Source of the DNA: Bacillus infantis NRRL B-14911
GTDB lineage: Bacteria > Bacillota > Bacilli > Bacillales > Cytobacillaceae
Direction of reading: 5' to 3'
DNA: 64,000 nucleotides
Assembly (NCBI RefSeq): GCF_000473245.1
Contig: NC_022524.1
Coordinates: 1,760,501-1,824,500, forward strand
The notes under the pieces are model-generated. The model was not told where the DNA came from and did no database searches. It worked only from the letters and a program-made list of their open reading frames with translations. Each line of letters opens with the position of its first letter. Position 1 is the first letter of the stretch. Below are positions 1 to 8,359 of the stretch, piece after piece. Made by a program: the position numbers and the translations under genes.

Positions 1-1620
1 ACGCCGATTGAAAAGCTGCTGCCTGTCAACATGGATATTAAAGGGAAGAAGGAAATGCCCTCCCTCGGCCTTATGATTGTAATGGACCGTTCTGGAAGCA
101 TGGCAGGGAGCAAGCTGGAACTGGCAAAAGAGGCGGCAGCAAGATCAGTTGAACTCTTGCGAGAGAAAGATACTTTGGGATTCATAGCATTTGATGACCG
201 GCCGTGGGTCATCGTGGAAACCGGACCGCTTGAAGATAAAAAGGACGCGGTGGACAAAATTGGCTCAGTCACTCCCGGGGGAGGCACGGAGATCTTTACT
301 TCCCTCGAAAAAGCATACGAAGAGCTGGAGAACCTTAAGCTCCAGCGGAAGCATATCATCCTCCTGACAGACGGGCAGTCTGCCAGGAGCACTGATTATG
401 AAAGCATGATAGAGACGGGGAAAGAAAACAATATTACTCTATCGACTGTGGCGCTTGGAAGCGATGCCGACCGGAATCTGCTGGAAGAGCTGGCTGGGCT
501 TGGTGCCGGGCGCTTCTACGATGTCACGGATTCATCGGTGATTCCGAGCATTCTATCAAGGGAAACTGTTATGGCGACGAGAACATATATCGAAGACAAT
601 CCTTTTTATCCATCTTTGCGGCCGTATCCGGAATGGGGCGATTTTTTTGCAGGCGGCGTTCCGCAGATGAATGCCTATATTGCTTCTGAAGCCAAACAGG
701 GTGCAGAGGTCCCCCTTCTCAGTGAGAAAGAGGATCCGATCCTGGCTCAATGGCAGTATGGCATCGGCCATACGATCGCCTTTACTTCGGATATAAGCGG
801 AAAATGGTCGGGGGACTGGGCCCGCTGGGAAAAATGGCCGCAGTTCATCAATAAACTCGCCAGCATTTCACTTCCAAAATATGAGAGCGAAGCTTACAGC
901 CTTTCAGTCCGAAGAGAAAACGAAGAAACTGCCGTTTTGCTTGAAGGAAACAGCAAGGCCGCCCTCCCTGCAGAAATAGCAGTTATTTCAGATAGCGGGG
1001 AAAAAATTGATGCAAGCACTAAACTGGCAGCTCCCGGCAAGTACGAAATTAAAATGCCTTCAGAGCCTGGCATGTTTTATGTCAATATCAGCCAGCAAAG
1101 CCTGTCGGGAGAAACAAGGACCTATAAAACCGGCTTTACTCTCCCGTATTCAGAAGAATATTTGATGCAAAAAGAAAATGAAGGACTCCTTAAGGAAATC
1201 TCTGCCTTGACGGGAGGAGAGCGGCTCGAAGAAGGCAAGGAGGCATTCCGCCCGCTGAAGGCAGGAAGTTTTGAAAAGGCATCAATCAGTGAATGGCTGC
1301 TTCTTGCTGCATTCCTCCTCTTCTTTGCGGAGATAGCGGCCAGGAGGTTCGGGCTCAGGCTGATTCCGGACAGACGAAGGACCAGGAAAGCTGCAGCGGC
1401 CGGTGGAAGCCGGCCATTAGAGAAAACAGCCGCCAAAGTGCGGGCGGCCGACCGGCAGAAAGGCATCCGGGTTCCGGAGTCCCGCGCTCAGGTAGCAGAG
1501 CCCGCCGCGCGGCAGGGTGAGGTCCGGAAACCAAAAGGACGCTCCGGAGCAAGCATCAGTCCGGATGAGCGGGAAGAGAGAATGAAACGCCTGCTGGAAG
1601 CCAAAAAGAGGAAACGCTGA
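1..1620 (+). CDS. VWA-domain membrane protein, 3' part (5' end outside window)
   Basis: The reading frame is open from the first base, so this is the C-terminal 539 residues of a longer protein. The first available ATG (base 31) falls inside conserved-looking sequence and is unlikely to be the true start. A von Willebrand factor A domain begins at once: the metal-binding MIDAS motif DRSGS lies near residue 29 and LLTDGQS follows downstream. After the VWA fold comes a region (QWQYGIGHTIAFTSDISGKW) like that of large BatA-like or GATase1-like VWA membrane proteins. One hydrophobic segment (SEWLLLAAFLLFFAEIAA) near residue 440 is followed by a very basic tail rich in R, K and A. Together this suggests a membrane-anchored VWA protein with a cytoplasmic basic tail. 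The substrate is unknown. In B. subtilis ftsY occupies the position upstream of ylxM. Confidence 0.8.
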   Translation, partial: TPIEKLLPVNMDIKGKKEMPSLGLMIVMDRSGSMAGSKLELAKEAAARSVELLREKDTLGFIAFDDRPWVIVETGPLEDKKDAVDKIGSVTPGGGTEIFTSLEKAYEELENLKLQRKHIILLTDGQSARSTDYESMIETGKENNITLSTVALGSDADRNLLEELAGLGAGRFYDVTDSSVIPSILSRETVMATRTYIEDNPFYPSLRPYPEWGDFFAGGVPQMNAYIASEAKQGAEVPLLSEKEDPILAQWQYGIGHTIAFTSDISGKWSGDWARWEKWPQFINKLASISLPKYESEAYSLSVRRENEETAVLLEGNSKAALPAEIAVISDSGEKIDASTKLAAPGKYEIKMPSEPGMFYVNISQQSLSGETRTYKTGFTLPYSEEYLMQKENEGLLKEISALTGGERLEEGKEAFRPLKAGSFEKASISEWLLLAAFLLFFAEIAARRFGLRLIPDRRRTRKAAAAGGSRPLEKTAAKVRAADRQKGIRVPESRAQVAEPAARQGEVRKPKGRSGASISPDEREERMKRLLEAKKRKR

Positions 1621-1656
1621 CAAAGGCCGAAGAAGCGGCGCCGGGCCCGGATTTTC

Positions 1657-1685
1657 TTGACACAGTTTGGGGTTCTGTGTAAACT
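1657..1685 (+). promoter_or_regulatory. Sigma-A promoter for ylxM-ffh
   Basis: TTGACA (1657-1662) and TAAACT (1680-1685) are separated by exactly 17 bases, about 43 bases before the ylxM start. A perfect 6-bp inverted repeat, ACACAG (1660-1665) and CTGTGT (1675-1680), overlaps the -35 and fills the spacer, so a dimeric regulator could bind here. The promoter call rests on consensus match and position only. Confidence 0.65.
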
Positions 1686-1728
1686 GTTTTATTGTAAAGG
1701 CTTTTCACTTAACAAGGGGGAATGAGCT

Positions 1729-2061
1729 ATGCTGGAGAAGACGACGAGGATGAACTATCTGTATGACTTTTATCAGTCGTTGTTGACGCCGAAGCAGCGG
1801 AGCTATATGTCCCTGTATTATCTGGATGATTATTCGCTCGGTGAGATTGCCGAGGAATATGACGTCAGCCGGCAGGCAGTGTACGATAACATCAAGCGTA
1901 CCGAAGCAATGCTGGAGGAATATGAAGAAAAGCTGCTGTTATTTCATAAATTTCAACAGCGCAGCAAACTTATTCGCGAAATGAGAACTTTTCTTGAAGA
2001 AGGCAGTCCTTCCCATCAATTTCTGATGGAAGCAGTGGCTGAGCTAGAGAAATTAGATTAG
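1729..2061 (+). CDS. ylxM: YlxM family signal recognition particle-associated DNA-binding-like protein
   Basis: This 110-residue protein belongs to the YlxM/p13 (UPF0122) family, which resembles sigma factor region 4. The helix-turn-helix is visible at about residues 38-62 ([20 protein letters not shown]). It is followed by a charged coiled-coil-like C-terminus. In streptococci the homologue associates with the signal recognition particle and modulates Ffh/FtsY GTPase activity; a DNA-binding role is inferred from the fold. The start follows an AAGGGGGA ribosome binding site. The gene ends 12 bases before ffh and is almost certainly co-transcribed with it, as throughout Bacillaceae. Confidence 0.93.
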   Translation: MLEKTTRMNYLYDFYQSLLTPKQRSYMSLYYLDDYSLGEIAEEYDVSRQAVYDNIKRTEAMLEEYEEKLLLFHKFQQRSKLIREMRTFLEEGSPSHQFLMEAVAELEKLD

Positions 2062-2073
2062 GAGGCGGCATAT

Positions 2074-3423
2074 ATGGCATTTGAAGGATTAGCCGACCGA
2101 CTGCAAAATACGATACAGAAGATCCGCGGCAAAGGGAAAGTATCCGAGGCGGACGTCAAAGAGATGATGCGCGAAGTGCGCCTGGCCCTTTTGGAAGCAG
2201 ACGTCAACTTTAAGGTTGTCAAAGAGTTTGTGAAAAAGGTCAGCGAGCGTTCAATCGGCCAGGAAGTGCTGAAGAGCCTGACGCCGGGCCAGCAGGTTAT
2301 AAAGGTTGTTAAAGAGGAGCTTACCGAACTGATGGGCGGGGAGCAGAGCAAAGTGGCGGTATCCAATCGCCCGCCGACCGTGATCATGATGGTCGGGCTC
2401 CAGGGTGCCGGTAAAACGACCACCACAGGGAAGCTTGCGAACCTGCTCCGTAAAAAGCATAACCGCAATCCGCTGCTGGTGGCCGCGGACATCTACCGTC
2501 CGGCTGCCATCAAACAGCTTGAAACGCTCGGCAAACAGATCAATATGCCTGTATTCTCTCTCGGCGACCAGGTCTCGCCTGTTGAGATAGCCAGGCAGGC
2601 CATCGCCAAGGCGAAGGAAGACCACCATGATTATGTGCTGATCGATACGGCAGGGCGCCTTCATGTGGATGAAGCCCTCATGGATGAGCTCAAACAGATC
2701 AAGGAGCTTTCCAAGCCGGATGAGATCTTCCTTGTCGTAGATGCAATGACAGGGCAGGATGCAGTGAATGTCGCCCAGAGCTTCAACGAGCAGCTGGGGC
2801 TGACAGGCGTTGTCCTGACAAAGCTTGACGGCGATACACGGGGGGGAGCTGCGCTTTCCATCCGTTCTGTTACCAGCACGCCGATCAAATTCGTCGGACT
2901 CGGGGAAAAGATGGATGCAATTGAAGCCTTCCATCCGGAAAGAATGGCGTCCCGGATACTCGGCATGGGAGATGTCCTCACCCTGATCGAGAAGGCTCAA
3001 TCCAATGTTGATGAAGAAAAGGCAAAAGAGCTCGAAAAGAAAATGCGGACTGCTTCCTTTACCTTTGATGACTTCCTTGACCAGCTTGGCCAGGTCCGCA
3101 ATATGGGGCCGCTGGATGAAATTCTGAAAATGATGCCCGGCGCCAACAAAATCAAGGGGCTTAATAATATGCAGATCGATGAAAAGCAGATCGCGCATGT
3201 CGAGGCCATCATCAAATCGATGACAAAGGAAGAGAAGACACATCCGGAAATCATCAACGCGAACCGCCGGAAGAGGATTGCGAAGGGCAGCGGCAGGACC
3301 GTACCCGAAGTGAACCGTCTTCTCAAGCAGTTCGAGGATATGAAAAAAATGATGAAGCAGATGACAGGAATGCAGCAAAAGGGGAAAAAGAAAGGCTTCA
3401 AGCTGCCTTTCAATCCGTTTTGA
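2074..3423 (+). CDS. ffh: Signal recognition particle GTPase Ffh
   Basis: Ffh is the protein subunit of the bacterial signal recognition particle. It binds scRNA and hydrophobic signal sequences and delivers ribosomes to FtsY at the membrane. The 449 residues show the N domain, then the GTPase motifs GLQGAGKTT (about 108-116), DTAGRL (about 190) and TKLDGD (about 249). The methionine-rich M domain (from about 300) contains the RNA-binding helix region and a run of M and K residues near the end (MKKMMKQMTGM). It follows ylxM after a TTAGGAGG ribosome binding site. Length and motifs are standard. Confidence 0.98.
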   Translation: MAFEGLADRLQNTIQKIRGKGKVSEADVKEMMREVRLALLEADVNFKVVKEFVKKVSERSIGQEVLKSLTPGQQVIKVVKEELTELMGGEQSKVAVSNRPPTVIMMVGLQGAGKTTTTGKLANLLRKKHNRNPLLVAADIYRPAAIKQLETLGKQINMPVFSLGDQVSPVEIARQAIAKAKEDHHDYVLIDTAGRLHVDEALMDELKQIKELSKPDEIFLVVDAMTGQDAVNVAQSFNEQLGLTGVVLTKLDGDTRGGAALSIRSVTSTPIKFVGLGEKMDAIEAFHPERMASRILGMGDVLTLIEKAQSNVDEEKAKELEKKMRTASFTFDDFLDQLGQVRNMGPLDEILKMMPGANKIKGLNNMQIDEKQIAHVEAIIKSMTKEEKTHPEIINANRRKRIAKGSGRTVPEVNRLLKQFEDMKKMMKQMTGMQQKGKKKGFKLPFNPF

Positions 3424-3524
3424 TTTTTGTCCCTCTGCACCTGGAAAGCATGTCCCGGCATGCTCAAAAGCACGGCTGAAAAGCCGCGGGAATCAAGTTT
3501 TTATAACATGTAAAGAAAAAACAC

Positions 3525-3553
3525 TTTACAAACCATTTATCTATTGATATTAT
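3525..3553 (+). promoter_or_regulatory. Sigma-A promoter for rpsP
   Basis: TTTACA (3525-3530) and TATTAT (3548-3553) are spaced by 17 bases, about 40 bases upstream of the rpsP start. A second possible -10 (TATACT, 3551-3556) overlaps. Upstream, two perfect inverted repeats (AGCATG/CATGCT at 3447-3464 and CGGCT/AGCCG at 3473-3486) lie between ffh and this promoter. Neither has a U-tract directly after it, so they are not called terminators. Confidence 0.65.
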
Positions 3554-3592
3554 ACTATCTTGTGTGAAACTATTCGGAGGTGCTTATTTAAC

Positions 3593-3865
3593 ATGGCAGT
3601 AAAAATTCGCTTAAAACGTATGGGAGCTAAAAAATCCCCTTTCTATCGTATTGTAGTAGCAGATTCTCGTTCTCCTCGTGACGGACGTTTCATTGAAACA
3701 GTTGGAACTTACAATCCAGTTGCACAGCCTGCTAAGGTTGAAATCAACGAAGAGCTTGCTCTTAAATGGATGAACGATGGCGCTAAGCCTTCTGACACAG
3801 TACGCAACCTGTTCTCTAAAGAAGGCATTATGGAGAAATTCCATAACGCTAAGAACGGCAAGTAA
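3593..3865 (+). CDS. rpsP: Small ribosomal subunit protein bS16
   Basis: This 90-residue basic protein begins [20 protein letters not shown], the typical start of bS16, a 30S assembly protein that binds 16S rRNA. An upstream in-frame start at 3560 was rejected. The ATG at 3593 follows a good GGAGGTG at 3575-3581 and gives the standard N-terminus. The gene leads the rpsP-khpA-ylqD-rimM-trmD-rplS group. Its codon use is biased to common codons, as expected for a highly expressed gene. Confidence 0.98.
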   Translation: MAVKIRLKRMGAKKSPFYRIVVADSRSPRDGRFIETVGTYNPVAQPAKVEINEELALKWMNDGAKPSDTVRNLFSKEGIMEKFHNAKNGK

Positions 3866-3873
3866 TTCTGCGC

Positions 3874-4107
3874 GTGATGAAAGAGCTTATCGAAACGATC
3901 GTTAAGCCCCTGGTTGATTTTCCCGATGATGTCCGGGTGGATGTCCGGGAAGATGACCACCGCGTTACCTATCAGCTTTCTGTCAACAAGAGTGACATGG
4001 GGAAAGTGATCGGGAAGCAAGGGCGCGTCGCTAAATCGATACGGACTGTTGTGTATGCAGCAGGATCATCACAGCAAAAAAGAATTTTCTTGGAAATAAC
4101 TGAATGA
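3874..4107 (+). CDS. khpA: KH-domain RNA-binding protein KhpA (YlqC)
   Basis: This is a small single-KH-domain RNA-binding protein. KhpA pairs with KhpB (Jag) in firmicutes and is linked to cell elongation and post-transcriptional control. The KH GxxG loop is visible as VIGKQGRVAKSIR at about residues 46-58. The start is uncertain: a GTG at 3874 is followed at once by an ATG at 3877, and neither has a strong ribosome binding site. The start lies 8-11 bases after the rpsP stop, which suggests translational coupling. A strong terminator follows the gene. Confidence 0.92.
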   Translation: MMKELIETIVKPLVDFPDDVRVDVREDDHRVTYQLSVNKSDMGKVIGKQGRVAKSIRTVVYAAGSSQQKRIFLEITE

Positions 4108-4137
4108 ACCTTCCCGAGGCATGTCCGGAGGAATTAG

Positions 4138-4167
4138 AAAAAGGAGGGGGATCCCCTCCTTTTTTTA
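4138..4167 (+). terminator. Intrinsic terminator after khpA
   Basis: A perfect 12-bp stem, AAAAAGGAGGGG (4138-4149) and CCCCTCCTTTTT (4153-4164), has a 3-base loop and runs into a T7 tract. It lies inside the ribosomal-protein group, between khpA and ylqD, so it probably lowers transcription of rimM-trmD relative to rpsP. Confidence 0.85.
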
Positions 4168-4224
4168 CCATTCAGAAGCTTTTAGAAGTTGGTTCGGTAC
4201 CAGGACGCTGAAGGAGGCTTAAGG

Positions 4225-4611
4225 GTGAAAATACTTCAAACCGCCACAGTTAAACAGATCTTAACCGAAAAAAGCAAAAGGAAGCTTCTTGAAACCTATA
4301 TGGAAAGAAAAACACAGCTTTTGAAAGAATGTGAACAGCTTCGCTTTGAAGCGAGAAAGATAGAGAAATCGAAAAAGTTCCAGCAGGCAGGCCTGACTGC
4401 CAATTTTGAAAAAGAAACAGACAGGCGGAAAGAAAAGATCAAGCTGCTGGAGTTTCAAATTGAACAACTACATATGCTACCATTAGGCAGTGAACTGAAG
4501 GAAAAAGAAGTTCAGGCTGTCGTGGAGATCGGCATTGGCGACACCTGGGATGAGGTATCCGCAAACAAAACCATCATCATTGAAGATGGAGTCGTTAAAG
4601 AAATTCGCTAG
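4225..4611 (+). CDS. ylqD: YlqD family protein, coiled coil, function unknown
   Basis: The start chosen is GTG at 4225, which follows AAGGAGG at 4211-4217 and gives a 128-residue product beginning MKILQTATVKQIL. A longer in-frame extension upstream lacks a ribosome binding site. Residues about 20-95 are a long run of charged heptads (K, E, R, Q rich) predicted to be a coiled coil, followed by a short beta-rich tail ending IIIEDGVVKEIR. It matches the YlqD family, found only at this locus in Bacillales. No enzyme motif is visible and its role is unknown. It sits directly upstream of rimM, 15 bases away. Confidence 0.88.
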   Translation: MKILQTATVKQILTEKSKRKLLETYMERKTQLLKECEQLRFEARKIEKSKKFQQAGLTANFEKETDRRKEKIKLLEFQIEQLHMLPLGSELKEKEVQAVVEIGIGDTWDEVSANKTIIIEDGVVKEIR

Positions 4612-4626
4612 AGGTGATCGGCAAAG

Positions 4627-5145
4627 ATGGAAAAGTGGTTCAATGTAGGGAAGATTGTCAATACACACGGTGTCAGGGGCGAAGTAAGGGTCGTATCCCG
4701 CACCGATTTTCCGGAAGAGCGCTATAAGGCAGGCAGCCATTTATTCTTATTCCAGGCGGGTTCGAAGGAACCGGTGAAGCTGACTGTAAAAACACACAGA
4801 CAGCATAAATCGTTTGATCTGCTTACTTTTGAAGGCCTGGACAGCCTGAATGAGGCGGAAAAGCTTAAAGGCGCAATATTGAAGGTCTCTGAAGACCAGC
4901 TGGGGCAGCTGGAGGAAAATGAGTATTATTTCCATGAAATCCTCGGCTGTACCGTGAAAACAATTGATGAAGAAGAAATAGGGGAAATAACGGAAATCCT
5001 GACCCCTGGCGCCAACGATGTGTGGGTGGTCAGCAAAAAGGGGCAGAAAGATATACTGATCCCTTATATTGAAGATGTTGTCAAAAAAGTGGATGTGAAA
5101 GAAAAAGTCATCATCATTGAACCGATGGAAGGCTTGCTGTCATGA
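4627..5145 (+). CDS. rimM: 16S rRNA processing protein RimM
   Basis: RimM is a 30S maturation factor that binds uS19 and helps assemble the 30S head. The 172 residues show the N-terminal RimM beta-barrel ([16 protein letters not shown], about 7-22) and the C-terminal PRC-barrel domain ([13 protein letters not shown], about 120 onward, ending IEPMEGLLS). The stop codon overlaps the trmD start (ATGA), giving translational coupling. Length and motifs are normal. Confidence 0.97.
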   Translation: MEKWFNVGKIVNTHGVRGEVRVVSRTDFPEERYKAGSHLFLFQAGSKEPVKLTVKTHRQHKSFDLLTFEGLDSLNEAEKLKGAILKVSEDQLGQLEENEYYFHEILGCTVKTIDEEEIGEITEILTPGANDVWVVSKKGQKDILIPYIEDVVKKVDVKEKVIIIEPMEGLLS

Positions 5146-5891
5146 TGAAGATCGATGTACTTACTCTGTTTCCCGAGATGTTCGGCGGTGTTTTCGGCCA
5201 TAGCATCCTGAAGAAGGCAGAAGAAAATAACGCTGTCAGCTACAATGTAGTCAATTTCAGGGACTATGCCGACAATAAGCATAAAACGGTTGATGATTAT
5301 CCATACGGCGGGGGAGCCGGCATGGTGCTGAAGCCCCAGCCGATATTTGACGCAGTTGCTGACTTAAAGGTGAAGGCAGGCGGCGGAGAGCCGAGAGTTG
5401 TCCTCCTATGCCCCCAAGGTGAGCGTTATACCCAGAAAAAGGCGGAGGAGCTTTCTTCCCTCGATCATTTGATTTTTGTGTGCGGCCATTATGAAGGCTA
5501 CGATGAACGGATAAGGGAGCATCTTGTGACAGATGAGATCTCTATCGGAGACTTCGTGCTTACCGGAGGGGAGCTTGGGGCCATGGTGCTGATTGACAGC
5601 ATCGTCCGCCTTCTCCCGGGTGTCCTCGGAAATGAGGAGTCCCATATGAAGGATTCGTTCAGCACCGGATTTCTGGAGCATCCGCATTATACAAGGCCCG
5701 CGGACTTTAGGGGGATGAAAGTGCCTGATATCCTGACCTCAGGCAACCACCGCCTTGTTGATGAGTGGAGGATGAAAGAGTCTCTGAAAAGGACCTATCT
5801 CCGCCGCCCGGATCTCTTTGAAGGGGCAGAGCTGACAAAAGAGCAGGTCCGCCTTCTCGAAGAAATAAAAAAAGAGCATAAAAGCTATTGA
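5142..5891 (+). CDS. trmD: tRNA (guanine-N1-)-methyltransferase TrmD
   Basis: TrmD methylates G37 of tRNAs that read CNN codons, using S-adenosylmethionine, and prevents +1 frameshifting. It is a SPOUT-class enzyme with a trefoil-knot cofactor site. The knot signature is visible around residues 128-160 ([20 protein letters not shown]), and [13 protein letters not shown] is the usual N-terminus. ATG at 5142 or 5145 are both possible; the first overlaps rimM by four bases. The length of 249 residues is typical. Confidence 0.97.
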   Translation: MMKIDVLTLFPEMFGGVFGHSILKKAEENNAVSYNVVNFRDYADNKHKTVDDYPYGGGAGMVLKPQPIFDAVADLKVKAGGGEPRVVLLCPQGERYTQKKAEELSSLDHLIFVCGHYEGYDERIREHLVTDEISIGDFVLTGGELGAMVLIDSIVRLLPGVLGNEESHMKDSFSTGFLEHPHYTRPADFRGMKVPDILTSGNHRLVDEWRMKESLKRTYLRRPDLFEGAELTKEQVRLLEEIKKEHKSY

Positions 5892-5916
5892 TGACAGGCA
5901 TTGTTTATGTTATGAT
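5888..5916 (+). promoter_or_regulatory. Candidate rplS promoter with about 100-nt leader
   Basis: TTGATG (5888-5893), overlapping the trmD stop, and TATGAT (5911-5916) are spaced by 17 bases. A transcript starting near 5923 would carry a leader of about 100 nt before rplS. B. subtilis rplS has a known autoregulatory L19 leader RNA. I infer an equivalent here by position but did not verify its structure. Confidence 0.5.
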
Positions 5917-6020
5917 AGTTTTTGTGGCTTGGGCTGAGTGATCGGCCGGGTCTTATAACGATGTTCCGCTGCAATAAAGAAAGTCTGTGCAAGAGCATCT
6001 GTTGGAAGGAGTTGAAAACG

Positions 6021-6365
6021 ATGCATAAATTAATCGAAGAAATTACAAAAGAACAGCTTCGCGCTGATGTTCCTGCGTTCCGTCCTGGTGATACTGTACG
6101 TGTACACGTTAAAGTTATCGAGGGTACACGCGAACGTGTTCAGGTGTATGAAGGTGTTGTAATTAAGCGTCGTGGTGGTGGAATCAGCGAAACTTTTACA
6201 GTACGTAAAGTTTCTTACGGTGTAGGCGTTGAGCGTACATTCCCTGTACACACACCAAAAATTGCGAAGCTTGAAGTTATGCGCCGCGGTAAAGTACGCC
6301 GTGCGAAACTTTACTACCTGCGTAACCTGCGCGGTAAAAAAGCTCGTATCAAAGAAATCCGATAA
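6021..6365 (+). CDS. rplS: Large ribosomal subunit protein bL19
   Basis: The 114-residue product starts [14 protein letters not shown] at an ATG preceded by GGAAGGAG. A longer upstream frame was rejected because it lacks a ribosome binding site and family similarity. bL19 sits at the 30S/50S interface. The conserved core ([25 protein letters not shown] as a whole, residues about 40-64) is intact. Codon use is strongly biased to T/A-ending optimal codons, unlike the GC-richer neighbours, as expected for high expression. Two terminators follow. Confidence 0.98.
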   Translation: MHKLIEEITKEQLRADVPAFRPGDTVRVHVKVIEGTRERVQVYEGVVIKRRGGGISETFTVRKVSYGVGVERTFPVHTPKIAKLEVMRRGKVRRAKLYYLRNLRGKKARIKEIR

Positions 6366-6405
6366 AAGTAAAGCGGCGGTGCGCTCTGCACCGCCAATTG
6401 CGAAG

Positions 6406-6433
6406 AAGGAGCTTGTATATCAAGCTCCTTTTT
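6406..6433 (+). terminator. Intrinsic terminator after rplS
   Basis: A perfect 10-bp stem AAGGAGCTTG/CAAGCTCCTT with loop TATAT ends in a T tract. Just upstream, a separate 8-bp perfect hairpin GGCGGTGC/GCACCGCC (6375-6395) has no T tract and may stabilise the 3' end of the message. Confidence 0.82.
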
Positions 6434-6473
6434 CACATAAAAGCGTTAAGTATGACGTGCTAATCAGCCGGAT

Positions 6474-6510
6474 CCGGCCTTGGCCAAACTCGGCGCCAGC
6501 CGGGTTTTTT
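6474..6510 (+). terminator. Possible second terminator downstream of rplS
   Basis: CCGG (6474-6477) and TTGGC (6480-6484) pair with GCCAG (6495-6499) and CCGG (6500-6503), leaving a 2-base bulge, and T6 follows. A palindrome GCCGGATCCGGC (6467-6478) overlaps the left arm. The rest of the 309-base gap up to lepB (6434-6742) holds no credible gene and no convincing promoter. Confidence 0.45.
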
Positions 6511-6742
6511 CATTTGGCTTTTTTCACCCGATCTCCTTTTGCAGCTGCACTTGCCTGGCTTCCGGATTTTTTCAGGGCTCTGGAGGTGCAGGGGCTTAAA
6601 TGGCAGAAAATAGGCCAATACTAGGAATTATACATCCCATCGTGTTTATTGAAGTGAAATAATGTAAATGTAAAGAATGAATCATGCAGATAATCAGTAG
6701 GACGCTGGATATATCTTTTAGCAGAGATTGGTGGGAACTAAC

Positions 6743-7294
6743 ATGGGAAAGAGCAAAAGTGAATTCTGGGAATGGACAAAGGCGCTGATCATCGCTGTGC
6801 TCCTTGCGGCTGTCATCCGCTATTTCTTATTCGCCCCGATTGTGGTGGATGGACTGTCGATGATGCCGACGCTCCACGATACGGACAGGATGATCGTGAA
6901 TAAGTTCTCGTATAAGATTGGCGACCCAAAGAGATTCGACATCATCGTCTTTCATGCCCCGGAAAACAAGGACTACATAAAAAGGGTAATCGGCCTGCCG
7001 GGTGACAGGATCGAATACAAAGATGATATCTTATATGTAAATGGCGAAGCGGTCGAGGAGCCGTATCTTGATGAATACAAGAAAGAGGTCATCGACGGGC
7101 CGCTGACAGAGCCTTTTACACTTGAAGATAAAATCGGGCAGGAGACCGTGCCGGAGGGCCATCTCTTCGTAATGGGCGATAACCGGCGCTACAGCAAGGA
7201 CAGCCGCCATATCGGCACCATCCCGATGGAAAAGGTGCTTGGGGATACAAATATCATCTATTGGCCCCTTGAGGACTTCCGCATCGTAAAATAG
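6743..7294 (+). CDS. lepB: Type I signal peptidase
   Basis: This enzyme cleaves signal peptides from exported proteins at the outer face of the cytoplasmic membrane. The start is ATG 6743, preceded by GGTGGG at 6730-6735, giving 183 residues; an in-frame TTG upstream was rejected. A single N-terminal membrane anchor spans about residues 14-32. The catalytic serine lies in DGLSMMPTL (S39) and the catalytic lysine in YIKRVIGLPGD (K80). The later box GDNRRYSKDSRHIG is also intact. The short, single-anchor form is the Bacillus SipS/SipT type. Its place between rplS and rbgA differs from B. subtilis. Confidence 0.95.
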   Translation: MGKSKSEFWEWTKALIIAVLLAAVIRYFLFAPIVVDGLSMMPTLHDTDRMIVNKFSYKIGDPKRFDIIVFHAPENKDYIKRVIGLPGDRIEYKDDILYVNGEAVEEPYLDEYKKEVIDGPLTEPFTLEDKIGQETVPEGHLFVMGDNRRYSKDSRHIGTIPMEKVLGDTNIIYWPLEDFRIVK

Positions 7295-7324
7295 CAATTA
7301 TTCTAGTCAGAAAGGGTGGCAGCC

Positions 7325-8197
7325 TTGACAATACAATGGTTTCCAGGGCATATGGCAAAAGCCCGCAGGCAGGTCACAGAAAAGCTGAAGCTTGTTGATA
7401 TTATTTTTGAACTTGTCGACGCGCGCCTGCCGCAGTCTTCAAGAAATCCAATGATCGACGAGATCATCCAGCATAAACCGAGGCTTGTGCTGCTCAATAA
7501 GGCTGATATGGCTGATAAAGAAGCCACAAAGGCCTGGATCCGCTATTTTAGCGATAGAGGGATCAAAGCGCTTGCCATTAATTCACAGGCAGGGTCCGGC
7601 ATGAAGGATATCTCCTCTGCAGCACAGGAAATATTGAAGGAAAAGTTTGACCGTATGAGAGCCAAAGGTGTAAAGCCAAGGGCGATCAGGGGAATGATCG
7701 TAGGAATCCCGAATGTCGGCAAGTCAACGCTCATCAACCGCCTTGCAAAGAAAAATATTGCCAAAACAGGCAATATGCCCGGGGTGACGAAAGCACAGCA
7801 GTGGATAAAGGCCGGCAAGGAAATGGAACTCCTGGATACACCGGGGATTTTATGGCCGAAATTTGAAGACCAGGAAGTGGGCCTCAAGCTGGCTCTTTCC
7901 GGAGCGATAAAGGATACCATTTTAAATCTTCATGACATCGCCATTTATGCACTGAAGTTTCTTGAAAAACACTATCCTGGAAGGCTGCTGGAAAGATACA
8001 GCCTTGAAGAATTCCCTGAGGAAGCAGTAGAAGCCTTCGATAAAATCGGAAGGCTGAGAGGCTGCTTAATGGGCGGGGGCGAAGTCGATTATGATAAAGT
8101 CGCAGAGCTGATCATCCGTGAAATCCGGACAGAAAAGCTTGGCCCTTTATCATTTGAACATCCGTCAGATTTTGCAGCAGGCGAACCTGCAGAGTAA
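7325..8197 (+). CDS. rbgA: Ribosome biogenesis GTPase RbgA (YlqF)
   Basis: RbgA drives late 50S assembly, including incorporation of uL16. It is a circularly permuted GTPase: the G4 motif NKAD (about residues 58-61) precedes G1 GIPNVGKST (about 127-135) and G3 DTPG (about 171-174). The start chosen is TTG 7325, which gives the family N-terminus [14 protein letters not shown] and follows GGGTGG at proper spacing. A GTG three codons earlier overlaps that ribosome binding site. The C-terminal RNA-binding domain contains [17 protein letters not shown] terminator follows. Confidence 0.96.
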   Translation: MTIQWFPGHMAKARRQVTEKLKLVDIIFELVDARLPQSSRNPMIDEIIQHKPRLVLLNKADMADKEATKAWIRYFSDRGIKALAINSQAGSGMKDISSAAQEILKEKFDRMRAKGVKPRAIRGMIVGIPNVGKSTLINRLAKKNIAKTGNMPGVTKAQQWIKAGKEMELLDTPGILWPKFEDQEVGLKLALSGAIKDTILNLHDIAIYALKFLEKHYPGRLLERYSLEEFPEEAVEAFDKIGRLRGCLMGGGEVDYDKVAELIIREIRTEKLGPLSFEHPSDFAAGEPAE

Positions 8198-8254
8198 ATC
8201 GGCTTTTTTTGTCCGCAATACCGTTTTAAAATGGTAAAATAAAATAGCAGCAAT

Positions 8255-8288
8255 AAATAAAGGCCTCTGCATGGGGCCTTTATTTTTT
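8255..8288 (+). terminator. Intrinsic terminator after rbgA
   Basis: A perfect 11-bp stem AAATAAAGGCC (8255-8265) and GGCCTTTATTT (8275-8285) with a 9-base loop ends in a T run. It closes the rbgA unit upstream of rnhB. Confidence 0.85.
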
Positions 8289-8359
8289 GATATATATCCG
8301 GAAGGGCCCGGCAGGATGACTGGCCCTTCCTTCTACATAATGGCATAAGGGTGGATGGA

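Noticed and set aside
2251-3378. Open frame of 375 codons on the minus strand opposite ffh
   Set aside because: It is a codon-bias shadow of ffh: no ribosome binding site, no family similarity, and ffh itself is certain.
3447-3486. Terminator between ffh and rpsP
   Set aside because: Two perfect small hairpins exist, but neither is followed directly by a T tract.
6229-6624. Plus-strand open frame running from inside rplS through its terminators
   Set aside because: It overlaps rplS in another frame and crosses two hairpin terminators; no ribosome binding site.
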